A DNA stretch of 10,047 bases from Terriglobia bacterium (GTDB taxonomy: Bacteria > Acidobacteriota > Terriglobia > UBA7540): contig JASHYZ010000417.1 in NCBI GenBank assembly GCA_030042795.1, positions 1 through 10,047 of the forward strand. Reading direction: 5' to 3'. Each line of letters opens with the position of its first letter. Position 1 is the first letter of the stretch. Below, one piece after another: positions 1 to 7,129 of the stretch. The notes below the pieces were generated by a model. That model ran no database searches and was not told the DNA's origin. It saw only the letters and a list, made by a program, of their open reading frames with translations. The translations under genes and the position numbers were made by a program.

Positions 1-93
1 CATGGGAGCGCCGGCGCGCAGCAGCTCCATTGCCACCAGCGCGCCGCTGGCTCCACCACCAACAATCACTACCTTCGGGACCGACTCATTCAT
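1..93 (-). CDS. FAD/NAD(P)-binding oxidoreductase, N-terminal fragment
   Basis: The first 31 codons of a gene that runs off the left edge. The peptide begins MNESVPKVVIVGGGASGALV, a beta-strand followed by the GGGxSG dinucleotide-binding loop of a Rossmann fold and then a helix (ALVAMELLRAG). This form, with hydrophobic VVIVGGG right at the N-terminus, is typical of flavoproteins and resembles the FAD/NAD(P)-binding family of small-molecule oxidoreductases (PF13454-like); the substrate cannot be told from this fragment. The ATG is supported by an AGGAG ribosome-binding site seven bases upstream. It is divergent from the GH38 gene and separated by 587 bases, so it probably has its own promoter. 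The Rossmann call is strong; the subfamily is a guess. Confidence 0.8.
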   Translation of the reverse strand, partial: MNESVPKVVIVGGGASGALVAMELLRAGAPM

Positions 94-131
94 CGCCTCG
101 CTCCTATACTGTGCTTCGAAACCCAAAGGGA

Positions 132-161
132 CCCCGGCAGGAGGAGGGGCTCCAGCCGGGG
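132..161 (-). other. GC-rich stem-loop in oxidoreductase leader
   Basis: A perfect 7-bp stem, CCCCGGC (132-138) with GCCGGGG (155-161), encloses a 16-base loop that itself contains GGAG/CTCC complementarity. It would sit in the 5' leader about 40 bases upstream of the oxidoreductase start. It has no following U-run on the minus strand, so a simple intrinsic terminator is unlikely. Function unknown. Confidence 0.4.
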
Positions 162-199
162 CCTTGACGCCCCACACTCAGGCGATCAGTGTTCGGGCC

Positions 200-244
200 C
201 GCGCGAATCTCGTGCTGGGAGGGGTAGCCTTGAGAATTCGCGCG
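200..244 (-). other. Long stem-loop in oxidoreductase leader
   Basis: CGCGCGAATCTC (200-211) is complementary to GAGAATTCGCGCG (232-244) with one bulged base, giving a 12-bp stem around a 20-base loop. With the stem at 132-161 it makes the leader strongly structured. I do not recognise the conserved core of a known riboswitch class here, so it is reported as a structural observation only. Confidence 0.4.
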
Positions 245-282
245 AGCCACCTTTGAGTGACGGGCAATTGAGCCAAATCATT

Positions 283-296
283 GTAGTACAATCTAC
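283..296. promoter_or_regulatory. Possible operator dyad
   Basis: GTAG-TACAAT-CTAC is a perfect 4-bp dyad, extended by the near-palindrome TTGTAGTACAA at 281-291. It would lie about 10-20 bases downstream of the transcription start expected from the minus-strand promoter at 311-339, a usual place for a repressor site. The dyad is short and could be chance; no regulator is encoded in the window. Confidence 0.25.
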
Positions 297-310
297 CCTA
301 TCTACACACT

Positions 311-339
311 AGACTATCATACTGCCGAGTGGTTGTCAA
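311..339 (-). promoter_or_regulatory. Sigma70-like promoter for the oxidoreductase
   Basis: On the minus strand a perfect -35 box TTGACA (334-339) is followed after 17 bases by TAGTCT (311-316), which keeps the first, second and last bases of TATAAT. Transcription would start near 304 and give a leader of about 210 bases. The -35 is strong and the -10 mediocre. Confidence 0.45.
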
Positions 340-557
340 GGTCGATTGAGGGCCGTGGCGATGATAATACAAGGCATTATCTGATTGGTTAGAAGCAAGC
401 TGTTGAGATGAAAGCAGCGAATCTACGAAGACCCCACATCTTGACTTGTGAGGACAGTAACCGCGAAAAAACTTGGCAGGTCAATGGCTTGGCTGGCCAT
501 TACAAACATCGGGACCTTGTTATCAGTTTGTGGCTGAACGCTTGGTCTAGCGTCTCC

Positions 558-587
558 TTGGGTTCGCAGCCTGCGCGGGTATATGAT
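558..587 (+). promoter_or_regulatory. Candidate promoter for the GH38 gene
   Basis: TTGGGT (558-563) and TATGAT (582-587) are 18 bases apart. The -10 matches consensus at five of six positions, the -35 only at TTG. Transcription from here would give a leader of roughly 87 bases before the ATG at 681. This is the best plus-strand candidate in the intergenic region, but weak. Confidence 0.3.
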
Positions 588-680
588 GATCCGTAACATA
601 ATCTGCCTCTGCAATGCACGTGACCCTCGCCTGGCGCGATCACCCCATTTGGCGTCAGGCGCCTCATAGGAGTGCTCGCC

Positions 681-3600
681 ATGAAGAGACTCACATTCAG
701 ATCGAGGTTGTTCGGCAAGACCGGAATTCTTAGCGCTGTGCCCGTTCTCCCAGTCGTAGTCGTTGCCTTCTCTCTGATGCTGCGACGAACTGAAGCGCAA
801 CCGGCCCAGGTGGCCCAGGCGGCAAGCTCGGCTCCAGTCCAGGAGCAGGAAGCGAAGGCCGTCACTGCTCCCAAGGCGGCCGCCCCCATCGACTTAACCA
901 AGCAGCCGACGCTGTTTGTGGTTGGATACGCGCACCTCGATACCGAGTGGCGTTGGGAGTATCCGCAGGTGATCGATGAATACCTCAGCAAGACGATGCG
1001 CACCAATTTCTATTTGTTTGAGAAATACCCGCACTACATCTTCAATTTCACGGGCGCCAACCGCTTCATGATGATGAAGGAATATTTTCCCGCGGACTTC
1101 GCCAAACTCAAACACTACGTGGAGACCGGCCGCTGGTTTCCGGCAGGTTCATCGATGGAAGAGAACGACGTGAACTCACCTTCTGCAGAGTCCATCATCC
1201 GGCAAGTGCTCTATGGCAACGAATTTTTCCGTCACGAGTTCGGCAAGGCGAGCGAGGAATACATGCTGCCGGATTGCTTCGGCTTCCCCGCTTCCCTTCC
1301 CAGCATCCTCGCGCACGCTGGCATCAAAGGCTTTTCCACGCAGAAGCTGAACGCGGCCTGGCAACCGGCGCCGCACGTGGGTGGCCCGGATTCGCCGGAA
1401 AAAACGCCGGAAGGTATTCCCTTCAACGTGGGCATTTGGGAAGGTCCCGACGGGAAGACGATCATCGCGGCGCTAAATCCCGGCAGTTACGGTGACGGGG
1501 TGTACACCGACCTCACCAAGAATAACCCACGGCCCGCAGGCGCGCCGCCAGGTGGTGGCTACGTTTGGGACTGGCCGGACCGCGTTAACCTCGACGGCAA
1601 GGTCACAGGCGTCTATGCCGACTACCACTACGTGGGCACGGGCGATATCGGAGGAGCGCCGACCGAGGACTCCGTAAAGTTGATGGAGGCGATCGAAACC
1701 AAGGGGACCGCGGTGTTGCCATCGCCGCAGTCGATCATCAGCGAAGAGGAACAGCCCACGGCAGCGACCGGCCCAAAGGTGAAGGTCGGAGATGGACCCT
1801 TGCACGTCGTCTGGTCAGATGCCGACCAGATGTTCCGCGACATCTCGCCCAGCGAGACCAGCCGCCTGCCGCGCTACAAAGGCGACCTGGAGCTGATCAA
1901 TCACTCCGCAGGATCTATCACCTCGCAGGCATACCACAAACGTTGGAATCGTGAGAACGAAGTCCTGGGAGCTTCGGCTGAGGAAGCTTCTGTCGCAGCC
2001 GCCTGGCTGGGCGGCCGGACCTATCCCTTGGAAAGGCTCAATCACGCCTGGCGGTTGGTGTTGGGCGGCCAGTTTCATGACATCATGGCCGGCACCGCCA
2101 CTCCAAAGTCTTATGAGTATTCCTGGAACGATGACGTGATTGCCATGAATCAGTTCGCGAGCGTGCTCACCAGCGCCACCGAAGCCGTGGCGTCCGCCAT
2201 GAATACTCAAGGCAAGGGGACACCCATCGTAGTGTTCAACCCGCTAAACATTGCCCGCCAGGACGTAGCCGAAGCGGACATTTCCTTCCCGAACGGCGTC
2301 CCCCAAGGCGTTCGAGTGACCGGCCCCGACGGCAAGGAAGTGCCCTCCCAGTTGGAAGGCAACGCGGAGAACCAGGCCGGCGTTGCTAAGGTGCTTTTTC
2401 TGGCCGACGTGCCGTCGGTCGGCTACGCGGTCTACAATGTTCAGCCGGCAGATTCCGCGCCGGCTGCGTCCAGTCCGCTGCAGGCGAGCGAGTCCGGGCT
2501 CGAGAACGAGCGCTATCGCATCAAGATCGACGAGAACGGCGATGTCTCCAGCATTTTCGACAAGAGACTCAATCGGGAGCTATTGTCCGCTCCCATTCGT
2601 TTGGCCATTCTCACGGACAACCCGCGCTACTGGCCTGCTTGGAACATGGACTTCGAAGACGAGCAGCGCCCGCCACGCACCTATATCGGCGGGCCGGCGC
2701 AGATTCGCGTGGTTGAAGATGGTCCCGTGCGCGTGGCCGTGGAGGTTTTGCGCGAAGGCGAGGACTCGAAGTTCGTCCAGACCATCCGCCTTTCCGCCGG
2801 CGACGCCGGCAATCGCGTGGAATTTGCCAACGCGATCGATTGGAAGGCCAGCAAGGCGAACTTGAAGGCGGTTTTCCCGCTAACGGCCTCGAACCCGAAC
2901 GCAACTTACAACTGGGATATCGGAACCATCGAAAGGCCCAACGAGTTTGACCGTCAGTTTGAAGTGGCCTCGCATCGCTGGGTGGACCTCACGGACCAGG
3001 GCGGCTCTTACGGGGTCACCATCCTGACCGACGACAAGACCGCTTCCGACAAGCTGAATGACACCACGCTGCGCCTCACCTTGATGCGCACCCCGGGCAC
3101 GCGCGGGGGCTACGAAGATCAGGGCACGCAAGACTGGGGCCACCACGACTTCGTCTTCGGCCTCGCCGCCCACGACGGAGACTGGCGCGAGGGCCAGACA
3201 GACTGGCAGGCTTATCGCCTCAATGAGCCGCTTAAGACGTTCGAGACTTCCGCCCACTCGGGAGTTCTTGGCAAGAGCTTTTCGCTGCTGAAAGTCAGTA
3301 ACAGCCGCGTGAGGCTGATGGCTTTGAAGAGGGCTGAAGACAGCGACGAGGTGGTGGTCCGGTTGGTCGAGATTAGCGGTAAGCCGGAACCCGGCGTGGG
3401 AATTTCGTTTGCAGCGCCGGTGACGGCGGCTCGCGAATTGAACGGCCAGGAGCAACCAATCGGCGCTGCTACGGTTAAGGGCGGCGAGCTCCTTACATCT
3501 TTCACCGCCTACCAGCCGCGAACCTTTGCGGTGAAGCTGGCGAAGCCGCGCTCCGAGGTTGCCGGGCCGGTGTTGAAGCCGGTGACGCTCAGCTACGATG

Positions 3601-4409
3601 CTTCGGTGGCCACACGCGACGGCAAACCTGGTGAAGGTTGTTTTGATTGCGATTACAACCAGCCGGATTCCCAACAGGGCAAGGCCTTGCCGGCCGAGAT
3701 GCTCCCTGCTGAGGTGCCTTACGCAGGCATACGATTTCATCTGGCTCCGGCCGGCAGCGGAAATCCCGACGCCGTGACAGCGCGCGGCCAAACGGTCCGT
3801 TTGCCGTTGGGCCACTTCAACCGCCTTTATCTTTTGGCTGCGTCCTATGATGGCGACCAAACCGCGGCGTTCAGCGTGGGCGGCAAATCCATTGACCTGA
3901 AGATCGAGGACTGGGGTGGTTTCATCGGGCAGTGGGACACGCGTACCTGGAACGAGAAGCAGTATGAAGTGCCCACGCCGCCGGAACCCGCTGCCGATGA
4001 CCACAGTCCGCGCGCCGAAAGGGCGCGCCGCTTCCGCGCCTACGTCAAGGAGCATGGCCCGATCATGAGGACCATCGATGAGTACACGGGCCTCAAGCCC
4101 GGTTACATCAAGCGGGCGCCGGTGGCGTGGTTCGCCTCGCACAATCACGCTGACGATGGTTCCAACGAAGCATATTCGTATTCGTACCTGTTTGCCTACA
4201 AGGTTGATTTACCGCCAGGCGCCACAGACCTGACTCTGCCCAACAACCCGAGAATTCACATTCTGGCGGCCACTGTCGCGGATGAGCGTGCGCCCTTGCG
4301 TGCAGCGCAGCCGCTCTACGACACACTCGACCGCACCAATGTAGACATGAAGCGGTGGAACACGGGAATTGTGAGCAACGCGCAGCCGCCGCAGGAGGAA
4401 GACGAGTAA
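681..4409 (+). CDS. Exported glycoside hydrolase family 38 (alpha-mannosidase-like)
   Basis: Predicted retaining, zinc-dependent hydrolase of alpha-mannosides, 1242 residues. Residues 1-34 have a basic start (MKRLTFRSR) and a hydrophobic core, followed by an Ala/Gln/Pro-rich linker to about 75, so it is exported or membrane-anchored. The GH38 catalytic domain starts near residue 78. HLDTEW gives zinc ligands H85 and D87; LPDCFGFPASLP gives the nucleophile/zinc ligand D198; GGQFHDIMAGT gives zinc ligand H466. GDLEL...SITSQAYHKRWNRENE matches the family's middle domain. A 38C-type beta-sandwich begins near residue 605 (ENERYRIKIDENGDVSS). Residues beyond about 970 form an extra region I cannot name. 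The ATG at 681 is preferred over GTG at 672 because AGGAG (668-672) lies eight bases before it. Exact substrate unknown; mannosylglycerate hydrolase-like activity is also possible. Confidence 0.92.
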   Translation: MKRLTFRSRLFGKTGILSAVPVLPVVVVAFSLMLRRTEAQPAQVAQAASSAPVQEQEAKAVTAPKAAAPIDLTKQPTLFVVGYAHLDTEWRWEYPQVIDEYLSKTMRTNFYLFEKYPHYIFNFTGANRFMMMKEYFPADFAKLKHYVETGRWFPAGSSMEENDVNSPSAESIIRQVLYGNEFFRHEFGKASEEYMLPDCFGFPASLPSILAHAGIKGFSTQKLNAAWQPAPHVGGPDSPEKTPEGIPFNVGIWEGPDGKTIIAALNPGSYGDGVYTDLTKNNPRPAGAPPGGGYVWDWPDRVNLDGKVTGVYADYHYVGTGDIGGAPTEDSVKLMEAIETKGTAVLPSPQSIISEEEQPTAATGPKVKVGDGPLHVVWSDADQMFRDISPSETSRLPRYKGDLELINHSAGSITSQAYHKRWNRENEVLGASAEEASVAAAWLGGRTYPLERLNHAWRLVLGGQFHDIMAGTATPKSYEYSWNDDVIAMNQFASVLTSATEAVASAMNTQGKGTPIVVFNPLNIARQDVAEADISFPNGVPQGVRVTGPDGKEVPSQLEGNAENQAGVAKVLFLADVPSVGYAVYNVQPADSAPAASSPLQASESGLENERYRIKIDENGDVSSIFDKRLNRELLSAPIRLAILTDNPRYWPAWNMDFEDEQRPPRTYIGGPAQIRVVEDGPVRVAVEVLREGEDSKFVQTIRLSAGDAGNRVEFANAIDWKASKANLKAVFPLTASNPNATYNWDIGTIERPNEFDRQFEVASHRWVDLTDQGGSYGVTILTDDKTASDKLNDTTLRLTLMRTPGTRGGYEDQGTQDWGHHDFVFGLAAHDGDWREGQTDWQAYRLNEPLKTFETSAHSGVLGKSFSLLKVSNSRVRLMALKRAEDSDEVVVRLVEISGKPEPGVGISFAAPVTAARELNGQEQPIGAATVKGGELLTSFTAYQPRTFAVKLAKPRSEVAGPVLKPVTLSYDASVATRDGKPGEGCFDCDYNQPDSQQGKALPAEMLPAEVPYAGIRFHLAPAGSGNPDAVTARGQTVRLPLGHFNRLYLLAASYDGDQTAAFSVGGKSIDLKIEDWGGFIGQWDTRTWNEKQYEVPTPPEPAADDHSPRAERARRFRAYVKEHGPIMRTIDEYTGLKPGYIKRAPVAWFASHNHADDGSNEAYSYSYLFAYKVDLPPGATDLTLPNNPRIHILAATVADERAPLRAAQPLYDTLDRTNVDMKRWNTGIVSNAQPPQEEDE

Positions 4410-4421
4410 CCCTCCCATTGG

Positions 4422-4497
4422 CGATTGACGATTTTCGATTGCCGATTGAAAACCACCGAATCTCTGTGGGCAATCATCAATCGACAGTCGGCAATTG
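4422..4497. repeat. GATTG-type imperfect inverted repeat between convergent genes
   Basis: Positions 4422-4448 and 4471-4497 are complementary at 21 of 27 positions, with an inner CCAC/GTGG pair (4453-4456, 4466-4469). The arms are built of short units such as GATTGCCGATTG (4437-4448) against CAATCATCAATC (4471-4482). It could fold on either strand and might act as a bidirectional terminator for the convergent genes, but there is no T-run. It overlaps the last codons of the glycosyltransferase at 4477. Confidence 0.6.
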
Positions 4498-5547
4498 GAA
4501 AGGGGGCGCCCCTACAACGCTGACATAGACATCCAGAACTTCACGGGCGATCTTGTCTTCTGAATAGCGGGCAATCCATTCGCGGCCTTTCGTTCGCGTT
4601 CCGCGCCGGCAGACCTCAACAATGCGCGCGGCGACTTCATCGGCGCGCGAGGAAACGAGGTAGCAGCCTTCCGTAGGCCCAATCAAGTCGTGAGAATCGC
4701 CCACGTCCACAGTGATTACCGGAATGTTTACGGCCATCGCTTCCTTCACTGCGTTGGGCGAGCCTTCACCGTAAGAGAGCAATACAAAGACGTCGGCGGC
4801 GTTGAAATAGAGCGGCATGCGTTCACGGGGCACGCAAACCACCTGCAGGATCTCAAGCTCAGGCACCTGCTCGCGCGCTAGCTTCACCGCTTCCTGCAGC
4901 AGGTCGAAGCGCTTGCGGGCTACGGATGAGTCGTAAGGAAACAGTACATATTTGCACCGGTCATCAAGTCCCAGAACGCGCCGGGCCTCGGCCCGATCCA
5001 TCGGGCGAAAGAGGTCGAGGTCCACGCCGTTTGGGATTACCCGCGCGGAAGCGAGCCGCAGGTGCCGTTTCATGTGAGCGCTCTTCACGATCACTGCCGT
5101 CACGCACCGCGCCAGCGCGAAGCTCGAAAGCTGGTAGAAGAAACCAACCAGAGAATTGCGTCCCTTGCGGTCAAACCGGCCCAGCACGTCGTCGCCCATA
5201 AATGAGACGACAACCGGAACCCGCAACTGGAACCTTGCTACCAAGCCCGAAAGACCGAAATGCGCATGGATCAAGTCATAGCTTTTTGCGGCCAGGCGAC
5301 GCCGCATTTCAACAATAGCTTTCCCGTAGTTGCCGTACGACTCCCGTCCGTTCATGAACAGCACGTCATATTCGACGCCGAGTGGCCGCAGAGACTCCAT
5401 TTGCGCTTGCACGAAACTGCCCCAACCTGGGTCGTCTTTTGTAGGCCAGAGATTGGTGACCACCAGAACCCTGTAGCGCCGCAGAGACTCCCAAGGCTCT
5501 GAAGGGATGGTCACGATTCCGGGTTGGTGCGTGTCGTCCGAAGGCAT
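4477..5547 (-). CDS. GT4-family glycosyltransferase
   Basis: A retaining, GT-B fold glycosyltransferase that transfers a sugar from a nucleotide donor, probably at the cytoplasmic face of the membrane. It has 356 residues from this start, normal for the family. N-terminal domain: VLVVTNLWPT near residue 28 and IHAHFG at 93-98. Hinge region: VIPNGVDLDLFRP at 170-182. C-terminal domain: the GT4 E-x7-E motif, GEGSPNAVKE, with E261 and E269. ATG 5547 is used because the longer version from GTG 5595 adds only 16 residues translated from repeat sequence; neither start has a clear Shine-Dalgarno. The final residues QLPTVD are encoded by the GATTG repeat. Last gene of the minus-strand cluster, 61 bases after the GT-C gene. 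Sugar specificity unknown. Confidence 0.88.
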   Translation of the reverse strand: MPSDDTHQPGIVTIPSEPWESLRRYRVLVVTNLWPTKDDPGWGSFVQAQMESLRPLGVEYDVLFMNGRESYGNYGKAIVEMRRRLAAKSYDLIHAHFGLSGLVARFQLRVPVVVSFMGDDVLGRFDRKGRNSLVGFFYQLSSFALARCVTAVIVKSAHMKRHLRLASARVIPNGVDLDLFRPMDRAEARRVLGLDDRCKYVLFPYDSSVARKRFDLLQEAVKLAREQVPELEILQVVCVPRERMPLYFNAADVFVLLSYGEGSPNAVKEAMAVNIPVITVDVGDSHDLIGPTEGCYLVSSRADEVAARIVEVCRRGTRTKGREWIARYSEDKIAREVLDVYVSVVGAPPFQLPTVD

Positions 5548-5558
5548 GATAGATCGGT

Positions 5559-5624
5559 CGTTAGTGGTTGGCGCGAAGCGCCCTGTGCTGTTCACTTACC
5601 ACTAGCCACTAACGGCCACTAACC
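5559..5624. repeat. CCACTAAC short repeat cluster
   Basis: Three direct units CCACTAG (5599-5605), CCACTAACG (5606-5614) and CCACTAACC (5616-5624) face an inverted copy CGTTAGTGG (5559-5567), which pairs perfectly with 5606-5614. Between them is a tight GGCGC-GAA-GCGCC hairpin (5570-5582). The block occupies the junction between two glycosyltransferase genes; the stop codon of the upstream gene (5609-5611) is the TAG within a repeat unit. Confidence 0.65.
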
Positions 5625-7129
5625 ATTGCTTTACTCCGCTTGCGCCAACCGCGCAGTTCGCTGACCGACAGGCAGAGTGCCGTAATCGCCAACCCGAGGA
5701 TCAAGCTCTCCACGGGCACTTTGAATCGATTGTTATCTTCCGGCTCGAACAATGACGTAACCACGGCCGTGTAAAGGATGACGGTATTCATCAACAGCGC
5801 GCCAGGCGACCACAGAACTGGCCGCCAGCGCTTCAGGAATAGTGGTCCTACGAGAGCGAGGATGTACGCGTACTCGAACGGCAGATAGACATAGTTGAAG
5901 AAGCGCTCCCACCACGATGCCTGCCCAGCGAGCACCGCGCGCACACCCTTGCGGAGATCACCAAAGTTGCATCCGCGTGCATACACCGGCGGGCGCCAGA
6001 ACACCTGCCAGGAACGCTTCACAGCCGCGAAATAAGCACTGGAATGAGCCGCAATGATGGGGAGCGAGATCCGCATGAAGAGCCGCGAAATCTGGGCGTC
6101 CGTCAGTCCCGTGGCTTTCAGCAACTCTGGCCTCGCCCGCCAAAAGGCATCCACATGTGTGTTTCGCAAACGAATCTCAATATCTTGGTTGCGAAGGTAA
6201 ATGGCGGTGAGCTTCTGATATTTTGGCGACGCTTCTCCAAGATACGGACCTGAGTACTGGGTAAGGTGGTAGCCGGTCATGGTGGTGAGGGTGAACCAAC
6301 CGAACCGGACGTAGTTTACCGTCGACCATCCTAAGACCAGGACGATGAATGATAGCAACGCTGGCAACGTAGCGCGCCATGTTGCGCGCAGCGCCCTGGA
6401 GTTCGGCGGCTTGATGCCGCCTTTGCCTTCCCTCCGTGACACTTCGAGGGGCGCTGTGAAGCCGCCACGTTCATCTTTCTCTCTAGCCCCGCCTGAGTGC
6501 GGCGTCAAGCCGCCGAACTCCAGGGCGCTGCGCGCAAGGATCACGACCCCAATCGCGATTAACGGAAGTAACTGGTACTCGGGCCGCGTGAGGCTCGCTA
6601 GCGAAAAGGCCAGGCTTGACAAGAATAGACTGCGAGCGAATCCTGTGCGCGCGGAGCAAGCCCTCACTGCAAAGTACGTTCCTAGGGTCACGAAAAGCGC
6701 CGCCAACATTTCCGTCAAGACCCTGGTTTCGAAGAGCACGGTGCTTGGATTCAGATTGTAGATCGCTGCCACCGCCAGCCCAATGCCGGTGTGGCCGGTG
6801 GTCCCTTTGAAGATGAGAAACAGCAGGACAGAAATCAGAATGCCGAAGGCGAGATGGCCGGCGAACACCCAGCGAGGCCTGTTGCCAGTGGCGGCCAGAT
6901 ACAGCGGAAAGAGCGGCATTCGAAAGCCGTTGTCCACTGAGAAGAACGTGCCTTGTGAGATGGCGCGTCCCAATCCCAGATATTCCCAACTGTCATTCGT
7001 ATACGAAGGCGCGTACTTGAACCAGCGCACCATCGCCAGCAGGGTGGAGAGAATTACGGTGGCGACGATCGGGTAAAGCACGACGGAAGCTCTAGCAGTT
7101 CGTCGAAAAACCTTGCGGAACCGTGTCAT
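5609..7129 (-). CDS. GT-C type membrane glycosyltransferase with in-frame repeat insert
   Basis: A polytopic inner-membrane protein of 506 residues resembling GT-C (GT39/ArnT/PMT-like) enzymes, which use lipid-phosphate sugars. After a basic tail (MTRFRKVFRRTAR) and the first membrane segment comes YTNDSWEYLGLGRAI, whose D46 fits the catalytic Asp of the first periplasmic loop, then FRMPLFPLYLA, a common GT-C signature. Further hydrophobic segments follow to EDNNRFKVPVE near the C-terminus. Residues 199-249 (RSALEFGGL...KPPNSRALRA) are encoded by a palindromic insert between two membrane segments; without it the protein would be near 455 residues. The open frame extends to 7330, but the added part (SFRGAQGDEESR) is translated repeat, so ATG 7129 is used; GTG 7081, after a weak AGAG, is an alternative. 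The stop is in the CCACTAAC repeat. Confidence 0.75.
   Translation of the reverse strand: MTRFRKVFRRTARASVVLYPIVATVILSTLLAMVRWFKYAPSYTNDSWEYLGLGRAISQGTFFSVDNGFRMPLFPLYLAATGNRPRWVFAGHLAFGILISVLLFLIFKGTTGHTGIGLAVAAIYNLNPSTVLFETRVLTEMLAALFVTLGTYFAVRACSARTGFARSLFLSSLAFSLASLTRPEYQLLPLIAIGVVILARSALEFGGLTPHSGGAREKDERGGFTAPLEVSRREGKGGIKPPNSRALRATWRATLPALLSFIVLVLGWSTVNYVRFGWFTLTTMTGYHLTQYSGPYLGEASPKYQKLTAIYLRNQDIEIRLRNTHVDAFWRARPELLKATGLTDAQISRLFMRISLPIIAAHSSAYFAAVKRSWQVFWRPPVYARGCNFGDLRKGVRAVLAGQASWWERFFNYVYLPFEYAYILALVGPLFLKRWRPVLWSPGALLMNTVILYTAVVTSLFEPEDNNRFKVPVESLILGLAITALCLSVSELRGWRKRSKAMVSGR
6382..6537. mobile_element. Palindromic MITE-like insert inside a coding region
   Basis: The arms 6382-6420 and 6499-6537 are 39 bp each and are inverted copies with a single mismatch (6415 against 6504). 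The block is 156 bp, exactly 52 codons, and is read through in frame by the GT-C gene. Smaller hairpins are nested within it, such as GGCGGC-TTGAT-GCCGCC at 6405-6421. It encodes no transposase. Both arms carry the self-complementary TGCGCGCA near their outer ends, so a target duplication cannot be separated from the arms. Confidence 0.85.

Larger units (their letters stand above)
94..680. other. Divergent intergenic region
   Basis: A 587-base stretch with no convincing gene between the oxidoreductase (-) and the GH38 gene (+). The left part (94-310) would be the minus-strand leader and contains two stem-loops (132-161 and 200-244). A sigma70-like promoter for the minus strand is at 311-339, with a small dyad just downstream of its expected start. 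The right part (340-557) is more AT-rich and holds only a short hairpin (483-488 pairing with 496-501). A possible plus-strand promoter is at 558-587. A 62-codon open frame at 408-596 has no Shine-Dalgarno and no recognisable domain and is not called. Confidence 0.7.

Noticed and set aside
408..596. A 62-codon open frame on the plus strand in the intergenic region
   Set aside because: No ribosome-binding site at a proper distance, no similarity I recognise, and it overlaps the candidate GH38 promoter.
652..664. GGCG-TCAGG-CGCC hairpin just before the GH38 ribosome-binding site
   Set aside because: Only four base pairs; too short to claim a regulatory role.
672..680. GTG start at 672 for the GH38 gene
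   Set aside because: It overlaps the AGGAG that is ideally placed for ATG 681, which also begins a normal basic export signal.
2880..4148. A 422-codon open frame on the minus strand opposite the GH38 gene
   Set aside because: It lies entirely within the well-supported GH38 coding region, has an arginine/glycine/valine-rich shadow-frame composition and no recognisable domain.
5548..5595. GTG start at 5595 for the GT4 gene
   Set aside because: The extra 16 residues are encoded by the CCACTAAC repeat and hairpin and are not part of the GT4 fold; no ribosome-binding site supports it.
5599..5624. CCACTAAC units as a CRISPR array
   Set aside because: Units are 7-9 bases with almost no spacers; neither repeat length nor spacing fits CRISPR, and no cas gene is present.
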